Shown here one piece after another: positions 21,362 to 33,200 of a DNA stretch of 64,000 nucleotides. The stretch comes from Mesostigma viride (Eukaryota > Streptophyta > Mesostigmatophyceae > Mesostigmatales > Mesostigmataceae), in the NCBI GenBank assembly GCA_009746045.1, contig RPFO01000188.1:586516-650515 (forward strand), in the 5' to 3' direction. The position numbers were made by a program, and so were the translations under genes. A model generated the notes under the pieces. The model was not told where the DNA came from, searched no databases, and worked only from the letters and a program-made list of their open reading frames with translations. How positions within the stretch are numbered: position 1 is the first letter of the stretch; each line of letters starts with the position of its first letter.

Positions 21362-21984
21362 GGGATGATCTGCAGTGGTGTGGCTGCCAAAGCTCTTGTA
21401 CGTGTTTAAGCCAACTGGCTGACAGATTATGGTGCAAGGTGTTTATGCTTGGTGATTCGTGAGGGATTACTGACAGGGCCATTGTGCCAAAGCTCTTGTA
21501 TATTTGAGGGAGAGCTGGTGGATATCAAAAGGATTTGAGGGGCATCTTTGCGCTTTCAAAAGGCGGCACGGTTATCGTACATTCCGAGGCGGCCCCACAC
21601 TCCAAGGTTGGCCCGTGGGCCGAAAGCGGAAGTTGTACGAGCCTGTGCTTACTGGCCATGTTGCGCGAGCGTAATCGGGCGAACCGTAATCGGATGACTT
21701 ACCTAATTGATTAATTTACACGTAGACTGCGTCTCATAATCAAACGCATGGCACCTGCCAAGCGCAGCACTAATTGGCAACCTGGGCACCTGAGCGCTAG
21801 CGCACGCAATTGTGTATGGGAGGAAGAATAGTGTAGAGGTAGACTGCACGTGTAGTGTAGCGACTGCACGTGTAGTGTAGAGGTAGACTTCACGTGGGTA
21901 CCAAGAATTCAAGGAGCCTTCAACCAAGTTATACACAACAAGATCGAAGGAGGGAGGGCACCCTAGCTTCTCTCACTGCCTCAC
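21362..21984. other. 3' flank of SEL1/MYND gene
   Basis: The segment GACTGCACGTGTAGTGTAG is repeated about three times at 21835-21895, and CCAAAGCTCTTGTA occurs twice (21387 and 21487). No gene is recognised. Confidence 0.5.
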
Positions 21985-22257
21985 TTGGGCAGGCCACAGA
22001 GGACTCTCTCTGCATCATGGTGCAGGCCTCCATACGTGGGACGGGCCCAGGGATCTGACACGCCGGGCTGCCCGCACGCTCAAGGAGCAGCTAGAAGCGG
22101 ACATGAGGGGCTCAGGCCTCTACGTGATGTGGAAAAAGATGCAGAACAAGGCCATCTGGGCCCAGGTGGTAGAGGACAACGATCACATGGTATATCCCCC
22201 CCCAGTGGGGAAGAGGCACGTCACCCACCTACCGTGGGAAGAACGCCCGGCGTGACC
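21985..22257 (+). pseudogene. LINE ORF2 C-terminal relic
   Basis: In the frame read from 22054, LTRRAARTLKEQLEADMRGS and GLYVMWKKMQNKAIWAQVVE correspond to the LINE C-terminal block at 8531-8866 and to the minus-strand relic at 23246-23439. It is truncated on its 3' side by a LINE tail in opposite orientation. Confidence 0.55.
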
Positions 22258-22345
22258 GCTAGTAAGTAAGTAAGTAAGTACTTGCGTGTCATGCGCATGG
22301 GCATGCCACGGAGTACTATGCTAATCTCATTAGAAAAATGTGACC
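22258..22345 (-). repeat. LINE 3' UTR and (ACTT)n tail, copy 2
   Basis: AGTAAGTAAGTAAGTAAGTA, CTTGCGTGTCATGCGCATG, GGCATGCCACGGAGTACTA and CTCATTAGAAAAAT: the reverse complement of the tail at 8910-9003. It is inserted directly against the LINE relic on the other strand. Confidence 0.85.
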
Positions 22346-22965
22346 GCTTATTTTAATACAGTCAGGGCTACAACCTGCAGGTGGAGGATCGATGTAAACT
22401 GCCACCTACTCGGGGTGCACAATGTGCACCTGCACCACCATGATATGGATAATGCATCCCGATCATCTCTTCTCCACCTATGACGGGCTCTTCTTTTATT
22501 ATTTCTATCTATATCTATTCTAGCCTGGGCGATATGTCCTCACCTGGCGTTATTTCTATCTATATCTATTCTCCAGCCTGGGCGATATGTCCTCACCTGG
22601 CGTGCCCCCGGCCCCGCGCGGCAGGGCCGCCACCCGTGGACTTTTCGTGATAGACTCGGCATGGACATGTGCTACACTAGACGTGACGGGCTCACCCCCG
22701 GGCAGCCTCCTGGTTTGTCTGTAATATGGAGGCAGATGGTGCGCAAGGATAGATGGCAAGTAGTGATGAAGGAGACCACCCCCAAGCCTGTGGGGGCTCC
22801 GCGTGTGACCAAGTATGGCATTCATAGCGATTCGGGCCGCGGTGCCCACACCCCTGTAACTAGGACCTAGATAGCTTATACCATCCATTCCATCCCATGT
22901 TCCCCTCCCACTGAGGACTTATGCTCACGTGACGCAGTCACGTGTCTATTAATTAATTAATTAAT
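22346..22965 (-). repeat. Repeat-family copies
   Basis: 22360-22450 is the reverse complement of 23735-23835 (GTGCACCCCGAGTAGGTGGC segment). TATTTCTATCTATATCTATT is repeated at 22500 and 22550. 22650-22965 is an inverted copy of 3765-4090, including its CACGTGAC...GTCACGTG palindrome. No gene is supported. Confidence 0.65.
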
Positions 22966-23245
22966 GGTGCTCGCGACTCTAGGGGTCCTGTCTAGCATGC
23001 CTCCCGCGTTTGCAAACTCGCTCCTTCCCCACGGCAGGGGGGTTGTTGTCCTCTATTAATTGATAATTAATTAATTAATTAGACTCGTGCTAGCTCCCGT
23101 TGGGGAGTCACGGAGCATTAACCCCGATGGATGGATGGATGGGTGCAAACAGTCCTACCGGTCTAGTCTATCTACATCGGCTATATACTACATCTATCTA
23201 ACAACATTCTAACTACAACATCTATCTAGGCAGCCGCACGCTGCC

Positions 23246-23439
23246 CTAGGGGGCTATCTGGCGTGCCTCCCACGAGATTGCACACGCGGGCGCTTCCCCA
23301 CTGGCCGGGGGGGGGCTCGTTGTCCTCTATGACCTGGGCCCACTTGGCCTTGTCCATCATCTTCTTCCAAATCACGGAGAGGCCTAGGCCCCCCATGTCC
23401 TCTACTAGCTGTTCTTTGAAGGTGCGGGCCTTGCGGCGT
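23246..23439 (-). pseudogene. LINE ORF2 C-terminal relic
   Basis: The minus strand reads RRKARTFKEQLVEDMGG, LGLSVIWKKMMDKAKWAQVI and a stop (TAG on minus at 23248-23246). It closely parallels the relic at 21985-22257. Downstream on the same strand are ~130 bp of UTR-like sequence, a GATG run and a (TTAA)n tail ending at 23055, consistent with a complete LINE 3' end in minus orientation. Confidence 0.6.
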
Positions 23440-23518
23440 CTAACATCACTGGGCCCAGCCCACGTCAGGAGGTGCCGGCCAGGCTGGGCTGGTCGCAGTC
23501 CTGCGGGGGGGCCACGTG

Positions 23519-23715
23519 AGTTGTCCTCTATGACCTGGGCTAATTAATTAATGACCTGGGCCCACTTGGCCTTATCCATCATCTTTGTCCAAATCACGGA
23601 GAGGCCTAGGCCCCCCATGTCCTCTACGAGCTGCTCTCTGAAGGTGCGGGCCTTGCGGCGTACCTAACCTGGCTGGGCCCGGCCCACGTGAGGTGCCGGC
23701 CCGGCTAGCTGGGCG
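23519..23715 (-). repeat. Tandem duplicate of the 23319-23480 LINE relic
   Basis: TTGTCCTCTATGACCTGGGC, TGGCCTTATCCATCATCTTTG and CTTGCGGCGTACCTAACCTG repeat the upstream copy almost exactly. The junction contains TAATTAATTAATG, as if a tail sequence had been included. The copies are about 200 bp apart. Confidence 0.75.
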
Positions 23716-23734
23716 GGGCGCAGCAGATGCTGGA

Positions 23735-23920
23735 ATACATGTATGGTGGTGCAGGTGCACCTCAGTCAAGTGCACCCCGAGTAGGTGGCAGTTTACACCC
23801 ACCACCTGCAAGTTGTCGCCTAGAATGTATTAAAAACCATATGCTCCTTCTCAAGGATATGTGTTACATATCCTCCCCACGTAGGTATGTTCTTAATTAA
23901 TTTAATTAATTAATTAATAC
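23735..23920 (+). repeat. ATGTTATAATT-end family copy with (TTAA)n tail
   Basis: GTGCACCCCGAGTAGGTGGC, AGTTGTCGCCTAGAATGTAT, GATATGTGTTACATATCCTC and GTATGTTC, then (TTAATTAA)n: the same order as the right arm of the foldback at 3095-3213. Confidence 0.7.
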
Positions 23921-24265
23921 CCAATTTACTCCAGCCATGAATAATTATGGTACATTAGCTGGATCGAATTCTCAACGCTGAATTTTGCACAATGGTGTAG
24001 CGTGATACATGATGTCGCTACATACATGCTGGTTGCATACCTTTCATGCACTTGCTATGCAAGTTAGCACACCACCCACTTTTCCGGCCACTAAGAAAAC
24101 ATGACATGTGATCTGATGCCAACAACTTTGCGGCAGAGTTTAGCCGATCAACAAATTGGTTGTCACATCAATCATCTAATAATGAATAGCTGTCTCCCAA
24201 GTAATAATTGAAGCATCCTCCTGTACGTGTATACTTTTGAGTAAATTAGCACATCATTGCAGCAC

Positions 24266-27200
24266 TTATTCGCCAGCAAGCGCGTTCCCCCCTGGAGCAT
24301 CGTCATAGAGGAATGCATGCTGGAATACTTCGTCGTAATGCTTCACAAAGTGGCACTGCCGTCCAATCAAGCAAAGATCCAGGCCGAGGGGATGACAGAA
24401 AATGGCAGCAAGAGCCATGGCAATAAGTATAAGAAAGGGAAAGTGCAGCAGAGCACAATTCATTCCTTCAACTTGGTGCCTGTCTGCCCAGCTTACCTGC
24501 CTACGCAACATCTCCCCCCTACCACCGTTCATGATGATCGGGATCGATTATTCGCCTGCCTCTCATGAGTGAAACAACCTCCCAAGTAGATATTTCAATG
24601 ACAAGACCACCACCACCAGATACCGTGGCTGGTCGCTACTTTGAGCAAAATGTACAACATGAATAGTGCACGTGTGCCTATATCCTGTGCCGAGGAGTTT
24701 TGGCCACGCGAGATTTACACACCCGAGTAGCTCTCTCCCCTACAAGGTAGACACCACTGCCATTCCATCCCCATTCCACCACCCGTCTCGATGAGGATTT
24801 GTGAGGATTCATGCCCATGTGACGTAGTCGGGTGCTTAAAACCCCACGTCACCAGCAAATACAACGCCATGTAACTAAACCAACGAGGGACTAGCTCCTA
24901 TTTTGTCCACAACATACATACTTTCAACATTCACTCACCTCCATAAAATTTCCCACTAGTTAAGGCGTGAAAAGATTCATAATCGGGCTCCAAACCCGCC
25001 TCAAATAAGCATGTCCGAGCTACCCACCCCCACCCCCACCCTCACCTGCAGCGCACGCCTCAACCCTTCCCTCCCGCCCCTCACCTGCAGCCCTCATCCC
25101 TCCTTCACCCCCCCTTCCCCCTCCCTTCACCCCCCCTTCACCCCCCCTTCACCCCCCCTTCACCCCCCCTTCACCCCCCATTTCATCGGCAGGCCCTGCA
25201 CCCACCTTCCCTCCCCCCCCCCCTCTCCGCTGGTCCCCTGCAGCCTACGCACCTTCCTTAATTCCCCCCCCCGCCCCCCCACCCCCACCTTGAGCCCGTG
25301 CCGCAGATACTCGGGCAGTTCCTCCCAGTCCTTCTGATTGGCCGCGGGCAGGAGTATCGTGTCGAGCTCACTTCTGCGCGCCGCCACGGTCTTCTCCCGC
25401 ACGCCCCCGATGGGCAGGACGGACCCTGTCAGGGTGAGCTCGCCTGTCATGGCCAGGCCGGGCCGCACAGGGATGCCGAGCGCGAGGGAGAGAAGCGCCG
25501 TCGTCATCGTGGTGCCTGCGCTGGGGCCATCCTTGGGCGTCGCGCCCTCAGGGACGTGCATGTGGATGGCTGAAGTGGAGAAAAAGTCCTCGGACGCAAG
25601 CGCCGCAAGCTGGGTGGTCGTGCGCTTGGACGCGGGGGTGGTGGCATCGGTCACAACGGCCTGAAGTTGGAATATTGAGGGGGGGTGGGGGGTGGGGGTG
25701 GGGAACGCAAAGGGTTTAGACACGGGTTTCGGTGCGAGTTGTGACAGGGGGTTGAGGCGATTACGGTGGCCTGAAGTTTGGGGCGTTGACGGGGAGATGA
25801 GCATGTGTTTTAGCACCACTTGGGTGTTGATGGGGGCGGGGGGGGGGGGAGAGGGGAGGGGTGGACAGAGGATTGGGACAGGGGCACCTCAGTGAACAAA
25901 AGTTAGGGATGACCGATCAGGAAAAACATGCAGGGCCGACAGAATAAACCATTCCCCTCCGTCAAAACGTGACAAGTGTGACATGAAGCATTCGCCTCAC
26001 CCCCGTGGTCGGCCTGCTCACCCAAAAACGTTCTAAAAACTGCCAAAATGGCCCCGTGGTTCCCCAGCGCCAACCCCGGAGGCCGGAACCTACCCCGGAG
26101 GCGGCTTATAAGGAATCTACGTGGTGTATATGGCTACAGCACAAACATTTCCTTATAAGGAATCTACGTGGTGTATATGGCTACAGCACAAACATTTCCT
26201 TATAAGGAATCTACGTGGTGTATATGGATACAGCACAAACATTTCCTTATAAGGAATCTACGTGGTGTATATGGATACAGCACAAACATTTCCTTATAAG
26301 GAATCTACGTGGTGTATATGGATACAGCACAAACATTTCCTTATGAGGAATCTACGTGGTGTATATGGATACAGCACAAACATTTCCTTATAAGGAATCT
26401 ACGTGGTGTATATGGATACAGCACAAACATTTCCTTATAAGGAATCTACGTGGTGTATATGGATACAGCACAAACATTTCCTTATAAGGAATCTACGTGG
26501 TGTATATGGATACAGCACAAACATTTCCTTGTAAGGAATCTACGTGGTGTATATGGATACAGCACCTACATCTCCTACACAGTGCTACCACCATCAAATA
26601 CAGCACTCGCACTTTCCCATACGGCGCTACTACCGGCAAACACTGCATACTTCTACATATGCCTATCCACTGCTCCTATGTCCACTAGTATCACCGCAAA
26701 AGTGCCCCCATGGTTCACAGCCCTCATTCTAAAATATTACTAGCACTCATTAAAAAATATTACTAGTACTCATTATAGAATATTACTAGTACTCATTCTC
26801 AAATATTACTAGTACTCACTATAAAATATTACTAGTACTCACTTTAAAATATTACTAGTACTCACTATAAAATATTACTACTACTCACTACAAAATATTA
26901 CTAGTACTCATTCTAAAACGTGAAGTATCTCTTGACCAACTCTATCTCGCAAGCAAACAGGATGCTTCACACTCACCGCTTCACCCTGCGCCCCCTCGTT
27001 GCTGCCTGGCGCCCTTTTGTGCGCGGTCCCCTTGGCTCGCTGCGCCAGCTTGGCGAGGTACTGCCGCGCGTACGTGTACGCGATGTCGGAGCTCTCCCTC
27101 ATCACGTCGCCCAGCTGGCCGGTCGTCTTCATGCGGCCTTTGCCGTCGCCTGTCTCCGCAACGCTGCACAAGAGGAACCAGCGAATCCAAGGCAGACGGT

Positions 27201-30200
27201 TACAAAGCACAGGGATCATGGTTGATGGCCTAGGGCTAAGGTTTTAAAAGGGCACACAGTTAAGAAGGCAGAGGCTTTCATGGTTGATGGCCTAGGGCTA
27301 AGGTTTTAAAAGGGCACACAGTTAAGAAGGCAGAGGCTTTCATGGTTGATGGCCTAGGGCTAAGGTTTTAAAAGGGCACACAGTTAAGAAGGCAGAGGCT
27401 TTCATGGTTGATGGCCTAGGGCTAAGGTTTTAAAAGGGCACACAGTTAAGAAGGCAGAGGCTTTCATGGTTGATGGCCTAGGGCTAAGGTTTTAAAAGGG
27501 CACACAGTTAAGAAGGCAGAGGCTTTCATGGTTGATGGCCTAGGGCTAAGGTTTTAAAAGGGCACACAGTTAAGAAGGCAGAGGCTTTCATGGTTGATGG
27601 CCTAGGGCTAAGGTTTTAAAAGGGCACACAGTTAAGAAGGCAGAGGCTTTCATGGTTGATGGCCTAGGGCTAAGGTTTTAAAAGGGCACACAGTTAAGAA
27701 GGCAGAGGCTTTCATGGTTGATGGCCTAGGGCTAAGGTTTTAAAAGGGCACACAGTTAAGAAGGCAGAGGCTTTCATGGTTGATGGCCTAGGGCTAAGGT
27801 TTTAAAAGGGCACACAGTTAAGAAGGCAGAGGCTTTCATGGTTGATGGCCTAGGGCTAAGGTTTTAAAAGGGCACACAGTTAAGAAGGCAGAGGCTTTCA
27901 TGGTTGATGGCCTAGGGCTCAGGTTTTGAAAGGGCACACAGTTAAGAAGGCAGAGGCTTTCATGGTTGATGGCCTAGGGCTAAGGTTTTAAAAGGGCACA
28001 CAGTTAAGAAGGCAGAGGCTTTCATGGTTGATGGCCTAGGGCTAAGGTTTTAAAAGGGCACACAGTTAAGAAGGCAGAGGCTTTCATGGTTGATGGCCTA
28101 GGGCTAAGGTTTTAAAAGGGCACACAGTTAAGAAGGCAGAGGCTTTCATGGTTGATGGCCTAGGGCTAAGGTTTTAAAAGGGCACACAGTTAAGAAGGCA
28201 GAGGCTTTCATGGTTGATGGCCTAGGGCTAAGGTTTTAAAAGGGCACACAGTTAAGAAGGCAGAGGCTTTCATGGTTGATGGCCTAGGGCTAAGGTTTAA
28301 AAGGGCACACAGTTAAGAAGGCAGAGGCTTTCATGGTTGATGGCCTAGGGCTAAGGTTTTAAAAGGGCACACAGTTAAGAAGGCAGAGGCTTTCATGGTT
28401 GATGGCCTAGGGCTAAGGTTTTAAAAGGGCACACAGTTAAGAAGGCAGAGGCTTTCATGGTTGATGGCCTAGGGCTAAGGTTTTAAAAGGGCACACAGTT
28501 AAGAAGGCAGAGGCTTTCATGGTTGATGGCCTAGGGCTAAGGTTTTAAAAGGGCACACAGTTAAGAAGGCAGAGGCTTTCATGGTTGATGGCCTAGGGCT
28601 AAGGTTTTAAAAGGGCACACAGTTAAGAAGGCAGAGGTTTTCATGGTTGACGGCCTAGGGCTAAGGGTTCAGAAGGGCAGATGTATTACAAGGGCAGCGG
28701 CAAGCAAGCTTTCGTGAGGCCCGTGACTTGGCCGGTCTCTGCAACGTGGCAGGAAGAATTGGAGAATTGAAAGCAGGCGGGCGTACGGGTTAGAGGGGCG
28801 GAGGGGCCATGCAGCGGTGCACATGATGTCAACAGCGGCATGATGATGACGTGGCAGGATGATATGGAAAGGAGGGTGAGCACAACAGGGAAAAAAGAAC
28901 GGCGAGCGTCACCCGTGCGCTCCCCCGTACCCTGTCTCCACACTTTCTCCCGATCAGGGTGAAGCAGAAAGATAGTGTTTGTGTGTAGTAATAGTGTTTG
29001 TGTGTAGTAATAGTGTTTGTGTATAGTATTAGTGTTTGTGTATAGTATTAGTGTTTGTGTGTAGTAATAGTGTTTGTGTATAGTTATAGTGTTTGTGTGT
29101 AGTAATAGTGTTTGTGTATAGTATTAGTGTTTGTGTGTAGTAATAGTGTTTGTGTATAGTGATAGTGTTTGTGTGTAGTATAGTGTTTGTGTATAGTAAT
29201 AGTGTTTGTGTATAGTATTAGTGTTCGTGTATAGTATTAGTGTTTGTGTGTAGTAATAGTGTTTGTGTATAGTATTAGTGTTTGTGTGTAGTAATAGTGT
29301 TTGTGTGTAGTAATAGTGTTTGTGTATAGTATTAGTGTTTGTGTATAGTATTAGTGTTTGTGTGTAGTAATAGTGTTTGTGTGTATAGTGATAGTGTTTG
29401 TGTATAGTATTAGTGTTCGTGTATAGTGATAGTGTTTGTACGTGTGCACGCGTGTGCATGTGTACATGTGTGTGTTTGTGAATCAAGGAGACGACTATAT
29501 ATGTGCGCATGTATCAAGGAGACACTATATATACACTACATATGTGTGTGGGTGTGTGCGTTCATCCCCTCAAGTGTTGCACGTACCCCGTTTCCACAAA
29601 CAAGGTGGACCCCCCCATCGATGTCCACGCCAGGCCAACCACCACGCCCACGGGGGTGCTCTCGTACACGCGATCGCTGGCACGCAGAGAGAAGGGCAGA
29701 GGGAAACAAACCGAGAGTTGATGAAGCATATGCCACAAACAAGGCAGAGACGTGTGCCATATATAGACAGAGGTATGCCAAAAACAACCAGAGATGCATT
29801 ATGAGGGAATATGCCATAAACACTTGCGCTCATAGACGCAGACGCTGGCATGAAGGGGAGAAACATATGCACGAGAAATGGCATATGGGGGAGAAGCGAT
29901 GCAGCATGTATGGCTTAAACGGACCAAGCAGTTGCAAAAGGTAAACGGTATAAACGGACCAAGCAGTTGCAAAAGGTAAACGGTATAAACGGACCAAGCA
30001 GTTGCAAAAGGTAAACGGTATAAACGGACCAAGCAGTTGCAAAAGGTAAACTGTATAAACGGACCAAGCAGTTGCAAAAGGTAAACGGTATAAACGGACC
30101 AAGCAGTTGCAAAAGGTAAACGGTATAAACGGACCAAGCAGTTGCAAAAGGTAAACGGTATAAACGGACCAAGCAGTTGCAAAAGGTAAACTGTATAAAC

Positions 30201-33200
30201 GGACCAAGCAGTTGCAAAAGGTAAACGGTATAAACGGACCAAGCAGTTGCAAAAGGTAAACTGTATAAACGGACCAAGCAGTTGCAAAAGGTAAACGGTA
30301 TAAACGGACCAAGCAGTTGCAAAAGGTAAACCCAGTCCTCACGGATGGCAAACACATGCCAGCACATCGTTTCATCATGCGGCAAACACATGCCAGCACA
30401 CCGTTTCATCATGCGGCAAACACATGCCAGCACACCGTTTCATCATGCGGCAAACACATGCCAGCACACCGTTTCATCATGCGGCAAACACATGCCAGCA
30501 CACCGTTTTATAATGGTGGAACAATCTGGGGCCTACACATGTGGAGCACACAAAGGCCCACCGACAAAACCCTCCAGCGACCTGCGCCGAGCAAACAGAC
30601 TTGCGCCCGCACCAGTTACAAACTGCGCCAGCTACAAACAAAGCGTGCGGGTCACTATACGAACCTAGACTGACCTGTGCCAAGCAAGGAAACAATCTTG
30701 CTTCTGTACCTGTTGAGCACTAGTTGTCCCCCCACAACACCCCATTGCAGGCCTGTACTGTAAGTGACCATTGCCCAGCAACAAATGAATTGGCGCCCCC
30801 ACCATTTGAACACGAGGTGGGCCACATAGTCCTTCAGATCGTCCGCCGTCACCACCACCACATAACTGTTTAGGGTTTAGGTTCAGGGTTCAGGGTAAGG
30901 GGAGAGACTTTTGCCCCGCACCTGTTAAACACCGGGTGGCCCACATAGTCCTTCAGATTATCCGCCGTCACCACAACCTTCTTGTGCGTCCACGCGGGCG
31001 CGGGGGCCACCCCCCCTCCTTCCCCCCCTCCTTCCCTTCGCCCTTGTTACTCACGCCGCCCTCGACATGTTTGCCCTCCCTCTCGCTTGATGGCTGCTCC
31101 TTTCCGACCAATTCCTGAAAGCTTTCTGATGATGTCGCCAGGGATGGTGATGATGGCGACGATGGTGGCAATGGTGATGAGGGGGTGGTCACGTCCTCCT
31201 CTCCATCTGACGCGGTGGCAGGTCCATTGAGGGACTTGGCTTCTTCAGCCTTGCTCTCCCGAACCAGCTTGAGCGCGATCTGGTGATGATGATGTCAGAA
31301 TTGTCAATCAAGCATGGGCTGCCAAACTTAAATGAGCAAAGGAGTGGCACCAGGGCACCAGCTTCAGCGCGCCAAGGTGAAGGTGTCAGCATTATTAATG
31401 TCTCCATCCCATCATATGCGTGCATACCGTGCAGGCATATTCTGATGGGGACAAGTCGGCGGTAACAGAGGTGCCAGCTGGCGGACGATCTGTGGAAAAC
31501 GTATGTCAGCTCTGTGATACTAGGCAACTACGCAAGGACGACTCCCGAGAAGCAAAAAGTGTGAAAGGGTGAGAAAAGAGCACACAGGTGAAAGAGTGTA
31601 GACTCGCCACCAAACAGGCTTGAGTGCGATCTGTGGAAGAATGATGACCGCGCGCTCAACACAAGCGGGAAACCCTACGGAGCACAAGCGCATGAAGCAA
31701 GCCAAAAAGACTACCTATGAGCATTGGCATTACTTCGCAATCCAGAGCCTCAGCATGAATGCTGTCTGTGGATGGCGTGATCGTTACAGATGCCTATCCC
31801 TATCCATCCATCCATCCATCCATCCCAATCTCTTCAGTCATACATGTGCTAACCGTGCAGACAAGAGTGTCACAAGGCAACATTCTGTATACGCCAGAAA
31901 TTTGATGGGCACTTGCGATGAAACAGGATATACCAGCCTAGACCACCTTCTGTGATGTGTCCATCATACCAGAGCCAGCATTCCACACCCTGAAGGCAGC
32001 TTACCCGTTCCCCCCCTCCCTCTCACACCCATCCCCCCAATCTGGGGGCCAATCTTCCCCAGTGCCTTCTGTCGTAAATACTCGCCCATGGCCTAGGCAT
32101 CCACCCCTCACACGCTTACACACCCACGCATACCCATCCGCCCGCCCGCCCGCCCACCCACCCACCCACCCACCCACCCACCCACCCACCCACCCACCCA
32201 CCCACCCACCCACCCACCCACCCACCCACCCACCCACCCACCCACCCACCCACCCACCCACCCACCCACCCACCCACCCACCCACCCACCCACCTTGCGG
32301 TAGATCTTCTCCAGATGCTTCTGCAGGTTCCTCACGCCGGCCTCGCGGCAGTACTTGTCAATAAGTGCCTTGATCGCCCCGTCCTCCACCTCCACCTGCC
32401 CCTCCACAATCCCCGTCTTCTTCCGCGCCTCCGGCTCCAAGTACTGCCGCGCGATTCCCTGTTTCTCCTCGGATATATACCCCGCCACCCGGATCACCTC
32501 CATACGGTCCAGCAACGGGCCCGGGATCGTCTCCGTGACGTTCGCGGTACACACGAAAAGCACCTTGGACAGGTCCACCGGAACGTCCAGGTAGTGGTCC
32601 CGGAAGCTCGCGTTCTGTTCCGGGTCGAGAAGCTCCAGGAGCGCGCTCGCGGGGTCCCCCTGGTGGCCCCTGCCCAGCTTGTCGATCTCGTCGATCAGCA
32701 CCAGCGGGTTGTTGGTCCCCGTGGCCTTGAGGCACTGGACCATCTTCCCGGGCATCGCGCCCACGTACGTCCGGCGATGGCCCTTGATCTCAGCCACGTC
32801 CCCGAGCCCTCCCACAGAGAAGCGGAAGAACTTGCGGTTGAGCGCGCGGGCGATCGAGCGGCCGATGCTGGTCTTGCCCGTGCCGGGCGGGCCACTTAGG
32901 CATAGGATCTTGCCCTGTGGGTTGCCCAGTCAAAACACATCCCAAACACACACAAAAGAGTTAGCATGCGAGGATTAACAAGCTACTCCACTATAGTGGG
33001 TGGTGCCAGAAGCACCGCTCAGGGACAGAAACTTGCCCTGCAGCGGTGAAGGACCCAGTAAGACAAAATGTCGAATGCACGTGCAAACTTCAGTGTGCTC
33101 CTAGGGGGGTAATGCGGGCCGGGGGGGTGGGGTGGGGTGGGAGGGTGGAACGGGGCTACGACACGGAACACTTGCCCTGAGGCGCGCCAGTAGGTAAAAA

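Noticed and set aside
29799-30433. Three overlapping minus-strand ORFs with [13 protein letters not shown] repeats
   Set aside because: Frames of the 35-bp minisatellite in a Lon intron. All three frames being open argues against coding.
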